Shown here: one piece after another, positions 9,492-17,017 of the stretch
Position numbering within the stretch: the first letter of the stretch is position 1
Layout of the letters: every line of letters starts with the position of its first letter
Origin: Glaciecola sp965658765
Lineage (GTDB): Bacteria > Pseudomonadota > Gammaproteobacteria > Enterobacterales > Alteromonadaceae
Direction of reading: 5' to 3'
Assembly: GCA_965658765.1 (NCBI GenBank)
Contig: CBFHTO010000005.1
Location: 18,800 to 82,799 of the forward strand
Length of the DNA stretch: 64,000 nt
Program-made: the position numbers and the translations under genes
The notes under the pieces: model-generated
What the model saw: only the letters and a program-made list of their open reading frames with translations
Databases searched by the model: none
What the model was told of the DNA's origin: nothing

Positions 9492-11426
9492 TTAGTTTTC
9501 TAGGTCAGCCACGAAGTCCATGATGTGGTAGACCATGTTTTGTTCGTTCGTGCCATTTACTAAAAACGCACCGGGTCCTTTTGCATAAATACCAATGTCT
9601 TCCCCAGAATGTGTTTCTGAGCTCAGCGGTACTAAAGCCTCTTGATGGAAACCGGGGGACTGTGTGTTTACATCACTTAAATCCTTACGCCCAGTATCAG
9701 ACGCTAAAGCATAAGTTGCATCTGCATTGGTTTGCGAATCACCAAAATCTCTAAAGCCGCGCCCATTAGTATAACCTAGGGTGGTGTAAGGTAGTCCGTC
9801 AGCATCAGTCGCCGCATCTTCTGCACCTACAGTAACCACTTTACCAAGTATTGGGTTACCACGTTTTGGATATCCAGCAATCGTAAATACGTGCCCGTGG
9901 TCCGCCGTTACAATGATTAAAGTATCATCATCGTTAGTAAGCTCATCTGCCACTCTTACTGCCTCAGCAAACGCAATCGTGTCTGTCAGCGCTCCATAAG
10001 CGCTGCCTGCGTGGTGAGCATGATCGATTCGACCCGACTCTACCATCAAGAAGAAGCCATCTTGGTTGTTATCCAATACCTCTATTGCCGTTTTAGTCAT
10101 TTCAGCAATCGACGGTTCGCCCGCGATGTCATTGCCTCTGTCGGCTTCGTATTGCATATGTGATTCATTGAATAGGCCAAATACTCGTTCAGTAGTAGCG
10201 GTGTTTAAACCTTTGAACCCAGACTCATCCATTACATACACACCATTCGGATAAGCCTGTTGCCATTCTGCAGTTAGGTCGCGACCATCTGTTCTGTCAC
10301 CTTCTACGGAGCTTGATGCATCTGCGCTATTAAATGCAGCATCACGAGGTAGGAAATGTCGACGACCTCCACCAAAGACCACCTCAATGCCATCGACATC
10401 AGCATCGGTAAAACGCGATTCCAGATTAGCTTCAAAATTGATTAGCTGAGACGCGATATCTGTGCAACCTTCAGAAATAGCGTCCGCTGGCATATCAGAG
10501 ATGTCTTCCCAGTTTCTATCTGCAGACTTTGCATAGGTCGCTGCTGGTGTCGCATGAGTGATTCGAGCAGTAGAGATGATACCGGTCGATTTACCATTCA
10601 ATTCAGCAAGTTCAAGAGCTGTGACTAACTCATTTCCAGATACAGTTGAACAATTACCTCGCACAATATCTTCGTCTACGCCGATCACGCCGACATCAGT
10701 CTTTACGCCCGATACCATTGCGGTCATAGTACCCGCAGAGTCAGGTGTTTGCGCGTCAACGTTATAAGTTTTAGCTAAGCCAGCAAAAGGAAACTTATCG
10801 AAGTACAACTGATGCTCTTCCCCATCTTTTCCTTGCATTTGGCCTTCTAATATACGCGCTGCCGTAACGGTAGAGACACCCATGCCATCACCGATGAACA
10901 ACACAACATTTTTTGCCTTACCCTTTAAGGTATTTACAAGAGCCTGCTGTTGCGCTTTTGAGTCGGTTTTGTATGCATTGACTTGTGCAGTAGTTTGCGT
11001 ATCTGAGTCGGTTGAAGTACTCATCAACCATGTCTGTTTTGCTTCTTGAATCTCTAACTGACCGTCGACAAACCAACTATTATTTAGGTTGCTTAGCAAT
11101 TCAGAACTACTCACACTAGTCGCACCAGGATTACATGCAAAACTAGTGGCATTCACTTCTGAATCAGACAAAACTCCATTCGAATCAATATCTAAACCGG
11201 AATCAATCTGAATACCACCGTTTGGACAATTAGCATTGCCAACTTGTAAAGTTGATTGTCTCACCAAGCTAGTTTGTCCAGAGGCACCATCAGAGCCATC
11301 GCTACCGTCTTGTCCTGCTGCGCCCTGTGGGCCTGTTTGACCATCAACGCCGTCTTCTCCATCCAGAAAACACCCGTTGAGGCTGATAATAGTGGCCGCC
11401 AATATTGTTAGTTTCAATAATTTCAT
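9492..11426 (-). CDS. Alkaline phosphatase lipoprotein with collagen-like N-terminus
   Basis: This 644-residue phosphomonoesterase has a lipobox (SLNGC, Cys19), so it is probably anchored to the outer membrane. Next come collagen-like Gly-x-y repeats (about residues 23-50), then a short Cys/Asp-rich module (LDIDSNGVLSDSEV, about 54-98) resembling DUF7151. The PhoA-type catalytic domain starts near residue 171. Metal and nucleophile landmarks are FIGDGMG (D180), PDSAGTMTA (S230), VESGRIDHAHHAGS, TADHGHVFT and SSETHSGEDIGIYAKGP. Its catalytic part is a close paralogue of the gene at 11438-13057, which lies 11 bases upstream in the same operon. The ribosome site AAGGAG is strong. The N-terminal modules probably display the enzyme at a distance from the membrane. 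Confidence 0.93.
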   Translation of the reverse strand: MKLLKLTILAATIISLNGCFLDGEDGVDGQTGPQGAAGQDGSDGSDGASGQTSLVRQSTLQVGNANCPNGGIQIDSGLDIDSNGVLSDSEVNATSFACNPGATSVSSSELLSNLNNSWFVDGQLEIQEAKQTWLMSTSTDSDTQTTAQVNAYKTDSKAQQQALVNTLKGKAKNVVLFIGDGMGVSTVTAARILEGQMQGKDGEEHQLYFDKFPFAGLAKTYNVDAQTPDSAGTMTAMVSGVKTDVGVIGVDEDIVRGNCSTVSGNELVTALELAELNGKSTGIISTARITHATPAATYAKSADRNWEDISDMPADAISEGCTDIASQLINFEANLESRFTDADVDGIEVVFGGGRRHFLPRDAAFNSADASSSVEGDRTDGRDLTAEWQQAYPNGVYVMDESGFKGLNTATTERVFGLFNESHMQYEADRGNDIAGEPSIAEMTKTAIEVLDNNQDGFFLMVESGRIDHAHHAGSAYGALTDTIAFAEAVRVADELTNDDDTLIIVTADHGHVFTIAGYPKRGNPILGKVVTVGAEDAATDADGLPYTTLGYTNGRGFRDFGDSQTNADATYALASDTGRKDLSDVNTQSPGFHQEALVPLSSETHSGEDIGIYAKGPGAFLVNGTNEQNMVYHIMDFVADLEN

Positions 11427-11437
11427 TGTTGTTCTCC

Positions 11438-13057
11438 TTAGTTTGAGCCGGTGAGGTCAAGCGCTTGGTCGATCACATGGAATACCATGTTTTGCTCAAC
11501 CACACCCTGTACTAGCTGTGCGCCGGGGCCATTTGCATGTAAAGAAATATCTTCGCCTGAGTGTGTCTCTGAACTAAGAGGCACAAGGGCTTCTTGATGA
11601 TAGCCGGAACTAGTAGTATCGATTTGACTGATATCTTTTCGACCAGTGTTGATATCCATTCCATATGCAATATCTGCATCCGTCTCTGAACCTAAATTCA
11701 TCATTCCGCGGCCATTCGTATATCCCAACGTAGTGTATGGCAAATCGTTTTGGTCCAAAGCAGGCGTATCAGAATTAACCGCAACCACTTTTCCTAGAAT
11801 TGGATTTCCTCTTTTCGGATAGCCTGCGATGGTAAATACATGCCCATGGTCGGCAGTCACAAGAATAAGAGTGTCTTCAGGGTTTGTTGAGTCTACGGCT
11901 CTTTGTACAGCGTTTGAGAACTCAATCGCGTCCGTTAATGCATTGTATGCGCTGCCCGCGTGGTGACCATGATCAATACGACCCGACTCCACCATTAAGA
12001 AAAAGCCCTTGTCGTTATTTTCAAGTAAGTCTATGGCTTTTTCAGTCATTTCGGTTAACGATGGCTCTCCTGCGATGTCGTTCTCACGATCTGCTTCGTA
12101 TTGCATATGTGATTCGTTAAATAAACCAAAAACCCGTTTGGTAGACTCAAGATCGATAGCATCAAATCCTGCTTGGTCGAAAACGTATGCCCCATCTGCA
12201 TATTGAGATTGCCATTCCGCAGTAAGATCACGCCCATCCGTTCTGTCGCCCTCGACAGAACTTGATGCATCAGGACTATTAAACGCTTCATCTTTCGGTA
12301 AGAAATGTCGACGCCCTCCACCAAAAGCAACTTCTAAACCATCTACGTCAACGCCCACAAAACGAGATTCTAAGTTACTTTCAAAGTTAACTAATTGGTC
12401 TGCAATATCTTTACAACCATTACTCACTGCATCCTCTGGCATATCAGATACGTCTTCCCAGTTACGGTCGGCTGATTTCGCATAAGTAGCAGCAGGCGTA
12501 GCGTGGGTAATACGTGCAGTAGAAATAATACCTGTAGACATGCCTTTTATTTCAGCGAGTTCTAATGCTGTCGTAACCTCATTGCCGGCCACAGTAGAAC
12601 AATCACCACGCTCGATATCTTCATCAACACCAATAACACCAACATCGGTTTTTAATCCAGCGATCATTGCTGTCATCGTGCCAGCAGAATCTGGTGTTTG
12701 CGCATCAACGTTATAAGTCTTTACAAGAGCAGAATGGGGAAACACCTCAAAACTAAGGTTATTTTCTTCTCCCATCATGTCATTCTGTTGCCCCTGAAGA
12801 ATTCTTGCTGCTGTTAAAGTGGAAATCCCCATGCCGTCACCAACAAAAAGAATGACGTTTTTCGCTTTAAAATTATTACGCGTATTGAGTTTGTCCATCA
12901 ACTTAGACTGCGCATCTGTAAACCAGACATTGTTCGATTGATGTTCTGGCAGTGTCTGGGCAATAACGGAACCCGAGCTCAGTGCGAGTGCTGTTGATAA
13001 CACCACAGACAGTGATGTTAATTTTGGTAAATACTTTATTGGTTGTTTAATTGTCAT
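11438..13057 (-). CDS. Alkaline phosphatase, secreted
   Basis: This is a PhoA-family enzyme of 539 residues that releases phosphate from organic monoesters in the periplasm. It has a classical signal peptide ending SVIAQ, near residue 34. The catalytic landmarks are FVGDGMG (D74), PDSAGTMTA (S124), VESGRIDHGHHAGS, TADHGHVFT and ETHSGEDISLHANGP. The ATG at 13057 is preferred because it gives a normal signal peptide. An upstream in-frame start at 13123 would put a charged 22-residue stretch before it. It is the first gene of a two-gene operon with its paralogue, and the region upstream carries PhoB-box-like repeats. Confidence 0.93.
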   Translation of the reverse strand: MTIKQPIKYLPKLTSLSVVLSTALALSSGSVIAQTLPEHQSNNVWFTDAQSKLMDKLNTRNNFKAKNVILFVGDGMGISTLTAARILQGQQNDMMGEENNLSFEVFPHSALVKTYNVDAQTPDSAGTMTAMIAGLKTDVGVIGVDEDIERGDCSTVAGNEVTTALELAEIKGMSTGIISTARITHATPAATYAKSADRNWEDVSDMPEDAVSNGCKDIADQLVNFESNLESRFVGVDVDGLEVAFGGGRRHFLPKDEAFNSPDASSSVEGDRTDGRDLTAEWQSQYADGAYVFDQAGFDAIDLESTKRVFGLFNESHMQYEADRENDIAGEPSLTEMTEKAIDLLENNDKGFFLMVESGRIDHGHHAGSAYNALTDAIEFSNAVQRAVDSTNPEDTLILVTADHGHVFTIAGYPKRGNPILGKVVAVNSDTPALDQNDLPYTTLGYTNGRGMMNLGSETDADIAYGMDINTGRKDISQIDTTSSGYHQEALVPLSSETHSGEDISLHANGPGAQLVQGVVEQNMVFHVIDQALDLTGSN

Positions 13058-13175
13058 AATAAATCCAATTCCCTTGTTGTGTTTTAAATATAAAACTTTG
13101 TAAGCAAGCTCGAGGGCAAGCACTAAGACGGCAATCCCTCACGCGAGAATAGTATTGGGGAAACATGACAATTCG

Positions 13176-13193
13176 CTTTCACTAGCGTGAAAG
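13176..13193 (+). other. Perfect hairpin followed by T-run, upstream of the phosphatase operon
   Basis: CTTTCAC (13176-13182) and GTGAAAG (13187-13193) form a perfect 7-bp stem with a TAGC loop, followed on the + strand by A and seven Ts. No + strand gene precedes it. On the reverse strand it lies in the leader of the phosphatase operon, where it may be an operator or an antisense-direction terminator. Confidence 0.35.
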
Positions 13194-13208
13194 ATTTTTT
13201 TCAATTAA

Positions 13209-13238
13209 GTGACAGTTTTTGAAAGGATTTATGACATA
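13209..13238 (-). promoter_or_regulatory. PhoB-box-like repeats upstream of the phosphatase operon
   Basis: Read on the reverse strand this stretch has three TGTCA-like half sites: TATGTCAT (13231-13238), CTTTCA (13220-13225 region) and ACTGTCAC (13209-13216 region). They are spaced about 12 and 10 bases apart, close to the 11-bp period of Pho boxes. Two of the three match the CTGTCAT half site well. The location, about 150-180 bases before an alkaline phosphatase start, fits phosphate control. This is a pattern match by eye only. Confidence 0.45.
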
Positions 13239-13301
13239 ACGAGGTAAAAAGGAAATTTTGTTTGTTAATAACAGATGACAATATTTTGTAATAACGCAGG
13301 G

Positions 13302-14108
13302 TTAAAAAGAATAATTCAAACTAATGCCGTATTCGATATCTGTCTTCTCTACATCAATAAACGGTGAAGAGTTATGCTTTACTTCGACTTCAAAGCCCAC
13401 GGATAAGGATGGACGAATAGGGTAATCGAGTGCAATGATCCCAAGAAAGCGATAATCTGAAAAATCATTTACAGCAGGTTGCAAATAGGCGGTCATGGAA
13501 AATGAATAAGGATACGCGCCTTCATCTTCATAAAGCAATTTGCCATATAGATTTACGCGCACAGTATTGTCTCGTATTTCAGTCAACTCGGACTGTTCAG
13601 TCTCATAAAATAATCCAGCTCCAAAGATAGTCTGGCGTTGAGATTGGTCTGTACTTTTAGCGCTTCTGAATCTTACATTACCACCGATTAGTTCGCGGCT
13701 CGAAATATCGGCAAACTCATCGTATTGATATTGAACAAAAAGCTCTGAATCAAACGATTCAGCAAACTGATTTAGGCTGACCCATCGGCCATGCAAAAAC
13801 AATTCGTCTTCATCGCGCTCATCGTTTGTCTCGGAATAGTTGTAGTCGCCGATGAATACATACAAGTTCGAGCCATCGCGATAGCGTAACACGCTGTCAA
13901 TATTGTATTCCTGCTCATCTTTATTGCCCGCTTGACCATTAATGGCAAGCCCAACACCACCACTAACTCCTTGCACCGCCTCAATTTTTGCATCTATGGG
14001 AACAATCGCAAAACTTGCCGATGAATACAGAGCACCCGGCAGAACTAGAACAAAGAGCCAACAAACAGTCCATAGACAATTTAATAAAAGAGAAAATCTT
14101 GTATGCAT
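13302..14108 (-). CDS. Outer-membrane beta-barrel protein, DUF481-like
   Basis: The product is a predicted outer-membrane protein of 268 residues with a long signal peptide (about residues 1-34). The mature part is made of alternating short beta-strands, such as NLYVFIGDYNYSETN, SELFVQYQYDEF and YGKLLYEDEGAYPYSFSMT. It ends in an aromatic residue (ISLNYSF), the usual signature of barrels assembled by BamA. The pattern matches the DUF481 family (salt-induced outer-membrane protein YdiY and relatives). Function is unknown. It is transcribed in the same direction as the phosphatase pair, but a roughly 180-base gap with the Pho-like site suggests a separate promoter for the phosphatases. Confidence 0.65.
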   Translation of the reverse strand: MHTRFSLLLNCLWTVCWLFVLVLPGALYSSASFAIVPIDAKIEAVQGVSGGVGLAINGQAGNKDEQEYNIDSVLRYRDGSNLYVFIGDYNYSETNDERDEDELFLHGRWVSLNQFAESFDSELFVQYQYDEFADISSRELIGGNVRFRSAKSTDQSQRQTIFGAGLFYETEQSELTEIRDNTVRVNLYGKLLYEDEGAYPYSFSMTAYLQPAVNDFSDYRFLGIIALDYPIRPSLSVGFEVEVKHNSSPFIDVEKTDIEYGISLNYSF

Positions 14109-14147
14109 TACTTTACCGCCAAAGCCCTATGGTGAAAGCCGAAAATA

Positions 14148-14348
14148 TTAGTCTAGCTTTTTGGGTTTCCTAACTTTCTTAAATAGGTCGACTATTGAAA
14201 ACCAAAACAGCAACTCGAATAAAACGCCCATTACAATGAAACCCACTGCAGCTTCAACAAAACCGATGCTATAGCAAGTTAAAAACCCAATTATACTGGC
14301 GATTACTACTGACCAGCGAAACTTAGAAGAGTTAAAAGTATTTGTCAT
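14148..14348 (-). CDS. Small two-segment membrane protein, unknown function
   Basis: This is a 66-residue protein with two hydrophobic segments (about residues 10-28 and 29-50) and a basic tail (KKVRKPKKLD). The start is set at the ATG at 14348 because AAGGA lies six bases upstream. An in-frame TTG further up, at 14384, lies inside the neighbouring insertion element and is unlikely to be native. The element ends 31 bases before this start, so its insertion has probably replaced the original promoter region. Confidence 0.5.
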   Translation of the reverse strand: MTNTFNSSKFRWSVVIASIIGFLTCYSIGFVEAAVGFIVMGVLFELLFWFSIVDLFKKVRKPKKLD

Positions 14349-14378
14349 AAATATCCTTAAATTCGCTTTTGCGGCGTT

Positions 14379-14396
14379 TGTCAAACTAGTTGTCGC
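14379..14396 (+). repeat. Left terminal inverted repeat of the IS3-family element
   Basis: The 18 bases TGTCAAACTAGTTGTCGC pair with the right-end copy at 15986-16003 with one mismatch (A versus G at position 6). Confidence 0.88.
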
Positions 14397-14404
14397 CTCG
14401 TTCG

Positions 14405-15487
14405 TTAAATAACTTCTTCATTTTTATCTGGATTTAGTAGAACATTGCCTACAGGCTTCCAGTTCCTCGCACTTCCAGACCAGCGCATCGGATTTTCTTG
14501 ACGCTTGTTCTTGTATAATAAAGCACGTTTTCTTAGTATTTCAATATCTTCACCACTATGTCGCTGATGTGGTGTGACGAACTTTATACCGCTATGACGG
14601 TGTGCATAGTTGTACCAAGTCACGAACGCTAATGTCCAAGTTCTTGCGTGCTTAATATCTTTAAACCCTTCTGAGGGCCATCTAGGATGATATTTAACCG
14701 TCCTAAACAGAGATTCAGAATAAGGATTATCGTTACTTACACTAGGCCTGCTGCGTGAGCCTGCTATTCCTAAGTCACACATCTTCGCTTGCATCGTCAT
14801 ACTTTTCATTGGTGCGCCATTATCTGAATGCAACACCAATGCGCCACGATCACACTTTTCGCTTAATGCCGCTCTTTGCAGTAATTCTGCCGCAAGTTCA
14901 CCAGTTTCGTTTTCGTGCACTTCCCAACCAACTATTTTACGACTGAAGATATCTTCAATCATGTACAAGTAATAATGTCGACCAATCACTCTCGTTGCCA
15001 TGTAGCTAATGTCCCAACTCCATACTTCATTGGCTTTCATTGCCACTAGACACGCTGGCTTACTCGTATTTTTTGGCGCACTGCTTCGCCCTCGGTGATG
15101 TAGCATTTTCAACCGTCGCAGCACGCGATAAAAGCTTGATTCTGAGGCGATGTAATCACCTCTATCGGCCAATATCGGCACGATTTGACTTGGCGGCAAC
15201 GAGGCAAACTCTGGCTCGTTACACACATCAACTATCGCGCTTTGCTCATCCTCCGTTAGTTTGTTTGGCGGAATAGGACGAACTGACGTTGTGCGTTTAT
15301 CTTCTTTGATTTCGCCGCTTTCACGCCATCTCTGTAAGGTTCTTGGGCTTAAACCAATTGTCTCACATGCCTTATCTTGCCTTGCGCCTGCCAATACTGC
15401 TTGGGCTATCCAGTTGACGTGTTTTACACGCTCAACTAATGTAGTTAGTCGTCCTCTTTGCCCTCCCAGTAGGCATTGAACTTTTTT
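14405..15487 (-). CDS. IS3-family transposase OrfB (integrase catalytic part)
   Basis: This frame encodes the DDE recombinase. The catalytic residues are in WSWDISY, LHSDNGAPM and SNDNPYSESLF. The last D and the E are separated by 35 residues, the D,D(35)E spacing of IS3 transposases. Upstream of them are a second helix-turn-helix (LSPRTLQRWRESG) and the HTH_21-like segment around YRVLRRLKML. The frame is open back to the A6G slip site at 15481-15487 and has no well-placed ATG of its own. It is therefore most likely made as an OrfAB fusion by -1 frameshifting. An internal TTG near 15394 is a poor start. It ends 26 bases inside the left inverted repeat. Confidence 0.9.
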   Translation of the reverse strand, partial: KKVQCLLGGQRGRLTTLVERVKHVNWIAQAVLAGARQDKACETIGLSPRTLQRWRESGEIKEDKRTTSVRPIPPNKLTEDEQSAIVDVCNEPEFASLPPSQIVPILADRGDYIASESSFYRVLRRLKMLHHRGRSSAPKNTSKPACLVAMKANEVWSWDISYMATRVIGRHYYLYMIEDIFSRKIVGWEVHENETGELAAELLQRAALSEKCDRGALVLHSDNGAPMKSMTMQAKMCDLGIAGSRSRPSVSNDNPYSESLFRTVKYHPRWPSEGFKDIKHARTWTLAFVTWYNYAHRHSGIKFVTPHQRHSGEDIEILRKRALLYKNKRQENPMRWSGSARNWKPVGNVLLNPDKNEEVI

Positions 15488-15942
15488 CTGAGTACCAATA
15501 ACGCCGCCGTTTCAGCAAGTGCTTTTTCTTTGCGACTTAGCTCGCGCTCAAGCGACTTTATCTTCTTCTTATCGGCTTTTTGCTCAGCGCTTGTTGCCGG
15601 CCTACCTTTAGCGATTGGTGCATTGCCTGCAATACAGGCTTTCTTCCATTCTTTTACTTGCTCAGGAAATAAGCCTTTAGTGCGGCAATATTCACCTAAC
15701 TCAATTTCGCTAAGAGAAAGCGTCTCCGCAACCACTGCAAATTTTTCTTCTGCTGACCACTTTTCAGCTATCGTTGGTTTGGGCAAACTTTTACCTGCTT
15801 GTTTAAATCGTTTTACCCAACTATACAGCGTTCCTGAATTAATGCCCTCTTGTTTAGCAAAAGCGAATACCGACATATCGCTACCAAACAATTTACTTAA
15901 TGTTGCCTCTTTAAACTTCTCTGAATGTCTTTCATACTGCAT
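15445..15942 (-). CDS. IS3-family transposase OrfA (DNA-binding part)
   Basis: This 165-residue frame starts MQYERHSEKFKEATL and carries two helix-turn-helix regions (about residues 8-48 and 60-98). A leucine-zipper-like heptad region (KKIKSLERELSRKEKALAE) lies near the end, typical of IS3-family OrfA proteins that bind the inverted repeats and dimerise. The stop falls 36 bases past the A AAA AAG heptamer, so ribosomes that slip back one base there continue into OrfB without meeting a stop. This was verified by reading the -1 frame across the junction. Confidence 0.88.
   Translation of the reverse strand: MQYERHSEKFKEATLSKLFGSDMSVFAFAKQEGINSGTLYSWVKRFKQAGKSLPKPTIAEKWSAEEKFAVVAETLSLSEIELGEYCRTKGLFPEQVKEWKKACIAGNAPIAKGRPATSAEQKADKKKIKSLERELSRKEKALAETAALLVLRKKFNAYWEGKEDD
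15481..15487 (-). other. Programmed -1 frameshift site (A AAA AAG)
   Basis: The reverse strand reads AGA AAA AAG in the OrfA frame, giving the canonical slippery heptamer A AAA AAG. Slipping back one base leads straight into the OrfB frame. Confidence 0.8.
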
Positions 15943-15985
15943 GTCATGTTGCTTACCGCCCCCTGTTCTTTTAAATATTTTTTAA

Positions 15986-16003
15986 GCGACAACTAGTCTG
16001 ACA
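15986..16003 (-). repeat. Right terminal inverted repeat of the IS3-family element
   Basis: Read inwards this is TGTCAGACTAGTTGTCGC, matching 17 of 18 bases of the left end at 14379-14396. Confidence 0.88.
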
Positions 16004-16175
16004 CAGGGGGTTTGCGTTGTAGCAATTATATAAACATGTCGCTTCGAAAACCTGATTTAAATCTAATAATTTATTTACCTATAGCCTGTTGAAGTTTTGA
16101 TACTTACCAAATAACTGAATCTATCAACTTGTAAACCACCTCAAAATGATACTTCTTTAGATGCCCTGTGAGAGC

Positions 16176-16203
16176 TAATCCGGCCGCACTAATCCGGCCG
16201 CAC
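16176..16203 (-). repeat. 14-bp tandem duplication spanning the stop codon of the flavin-reductase-like gene
   Basis: Two perfect copies of GTGCGGCCGGATTA (reverse strand) lie head to tail. The first encodes the last residues VRPD and the stop straddles the junction, so the second copy is untranslated. The unit is GC-rich compared with its surroundings. Confidence 0.9.
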
Positions 16204-16866
16204 TTTGGTAAACACACTTCCTAAATTCGCATATTGGTTTGCGCCTAGCCTAGCGAGCGGGTCTATTTTGCTAGCATCAATACTGATGCGATTGCCATTT
16301 TGTTCGACCGCATCATCATCAATGTATGTTTCGAGGATCTCAACGAAGATAAGCTGCTGTGGTGCATTTCCAATTTCTTGGCGCTGGTAGACTTTGCATA
16401 AAAAAGCGACTTTTGCGGAAGCGATTCTTTTTAAAGGCCACCCTTGATGTTCAACTAGGTCTAAATCACAGTGCTCCACCTCACTTTCACCGTACTTTAA
16501 GCTTGCAGCACTGGCACTCACCTGTTCATTGTGTGCCACACTCGCAATGTGAATAACACAATGTGCACCCTCTTGTAAGTTAGTAGATGTATCTTTTGGC
16601 TGGTTCTCGCTCTTTTTACCCAAAGACAGTACACACAAGGGAGGATCGCTACAAATCGCATTGAAATAAGAAAAGGGCGCTAAGTTATAGTTTTCTGCAT
16701 CCGAGTGAGCTGTAAGCTCATTAACATCATCTGACGACGAGGGTTCTGGAGTGCTCCCAGTCTTTTCATTTTGGCTCAGTACCCAAGCAATAGGCCTTGG
16801 TATAATTGTTTGTGTCATTAGATGGTAAATTTGCGATGGCGACTTATCTTTAAAATCTATATTCAA
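16189..16866 (-). CDS. Flavin reductase-like / FMN-binding split-barrel protein
   Basis: This 225-residue protein is predicted to bind FMN and belongs to the flavin reductase-like split-barrel group (the DIM6/NTAB type). Landmarks are the opening SPSQIYHLMTQTIIPRPIAW, LAPFSYFNAICSDPPL (about residues 62-77), NLQEGAHCVIHI, and the later KVAFLCKVYQRQEIG. A polar insert around residues 33-58 (GSTPEPSSSDDVNELTAHSD) looks unstructured and is longer than usual. It lies between the IS element and the muropeptide locus, and neither gives a functional clue. The 14-bp duplication at its end leaves the protein intact. Confidence 0.8.
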   Translation of the reverse strand: MNIDFKDKSPSQIYHLMTQTIIPRPIAWVLSQNEKTGSTPEPSSSDDVNELTAHSDAENYNLAPFSYFNAICSDPPLCVLSLGKKSENQPKDTSTNLQEGAHCVIHIASVAHNEQVSASAASLKYGESEVEHCDLDLVEHQGWPLKRIASAKVAFLCKVYQRQEIGNAPQQLIFVEILETYIDDDAVEQNGNRISIDASKIDPLARLGANQYANLGSVFTKVRPD

Positions 16867-17017
16867 TGTATTTTCTCTATATGTTTGATAATGTAACCAA
16901 GTGGCGTGGAGTCCAGTAAAGCCTTGTCTAGTTTGAAAACCATTAATGGACTCAGAAATTTAGTACGCTTTTTGACTCTATCAGATTAGTAAAATTAATA
17001 AAATAAGGTCTCCTAAT

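Larger units (their letters stand above)
14379..16003 (-). mobile_element. IS3-family insertion sequence, complete (about 1625 bp)
   Basis: The element has 18-bp terminal inverted repeats that differ at one position: TGTCAAACTAGTTGTCGC at the left end and TGTCAGACTAGTTGTCGC at the right end, read inwards. It carries two overlapping transposase frames joined by an A6G slip site, the organisation of IS3-family elements. Both frames look intact, so it may be active. No matching target duplication is visible at these exact boundaries (left flank GCGTT, right flank CAGGG), so either the true tips lie a few bases out or the duplication has been lost. Confidence 0.9.

Noticed and set aside
11438..13123. 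Upstream start (13123) for the second alkaline phosphatase
   Set aside because: It would put 22 non-signal residues before a good signal peptide, while the ATG at 13057 gives a standard secreted protein.
15476..15985. A 169-residue open frame on the + strand over the transposase
   Set aside because: It is Ser/Leu/Phe-rich, has no family features, and is fully explained by the reverse-strand OrfA codon pattern.
14368..16016. TTTGCG on both sides of the IS element as a target duplication
   Set aside because: The copies lie at unequal distances from the inverted repeats (5 and 7 bases), and six bases in this composition can match by chance.
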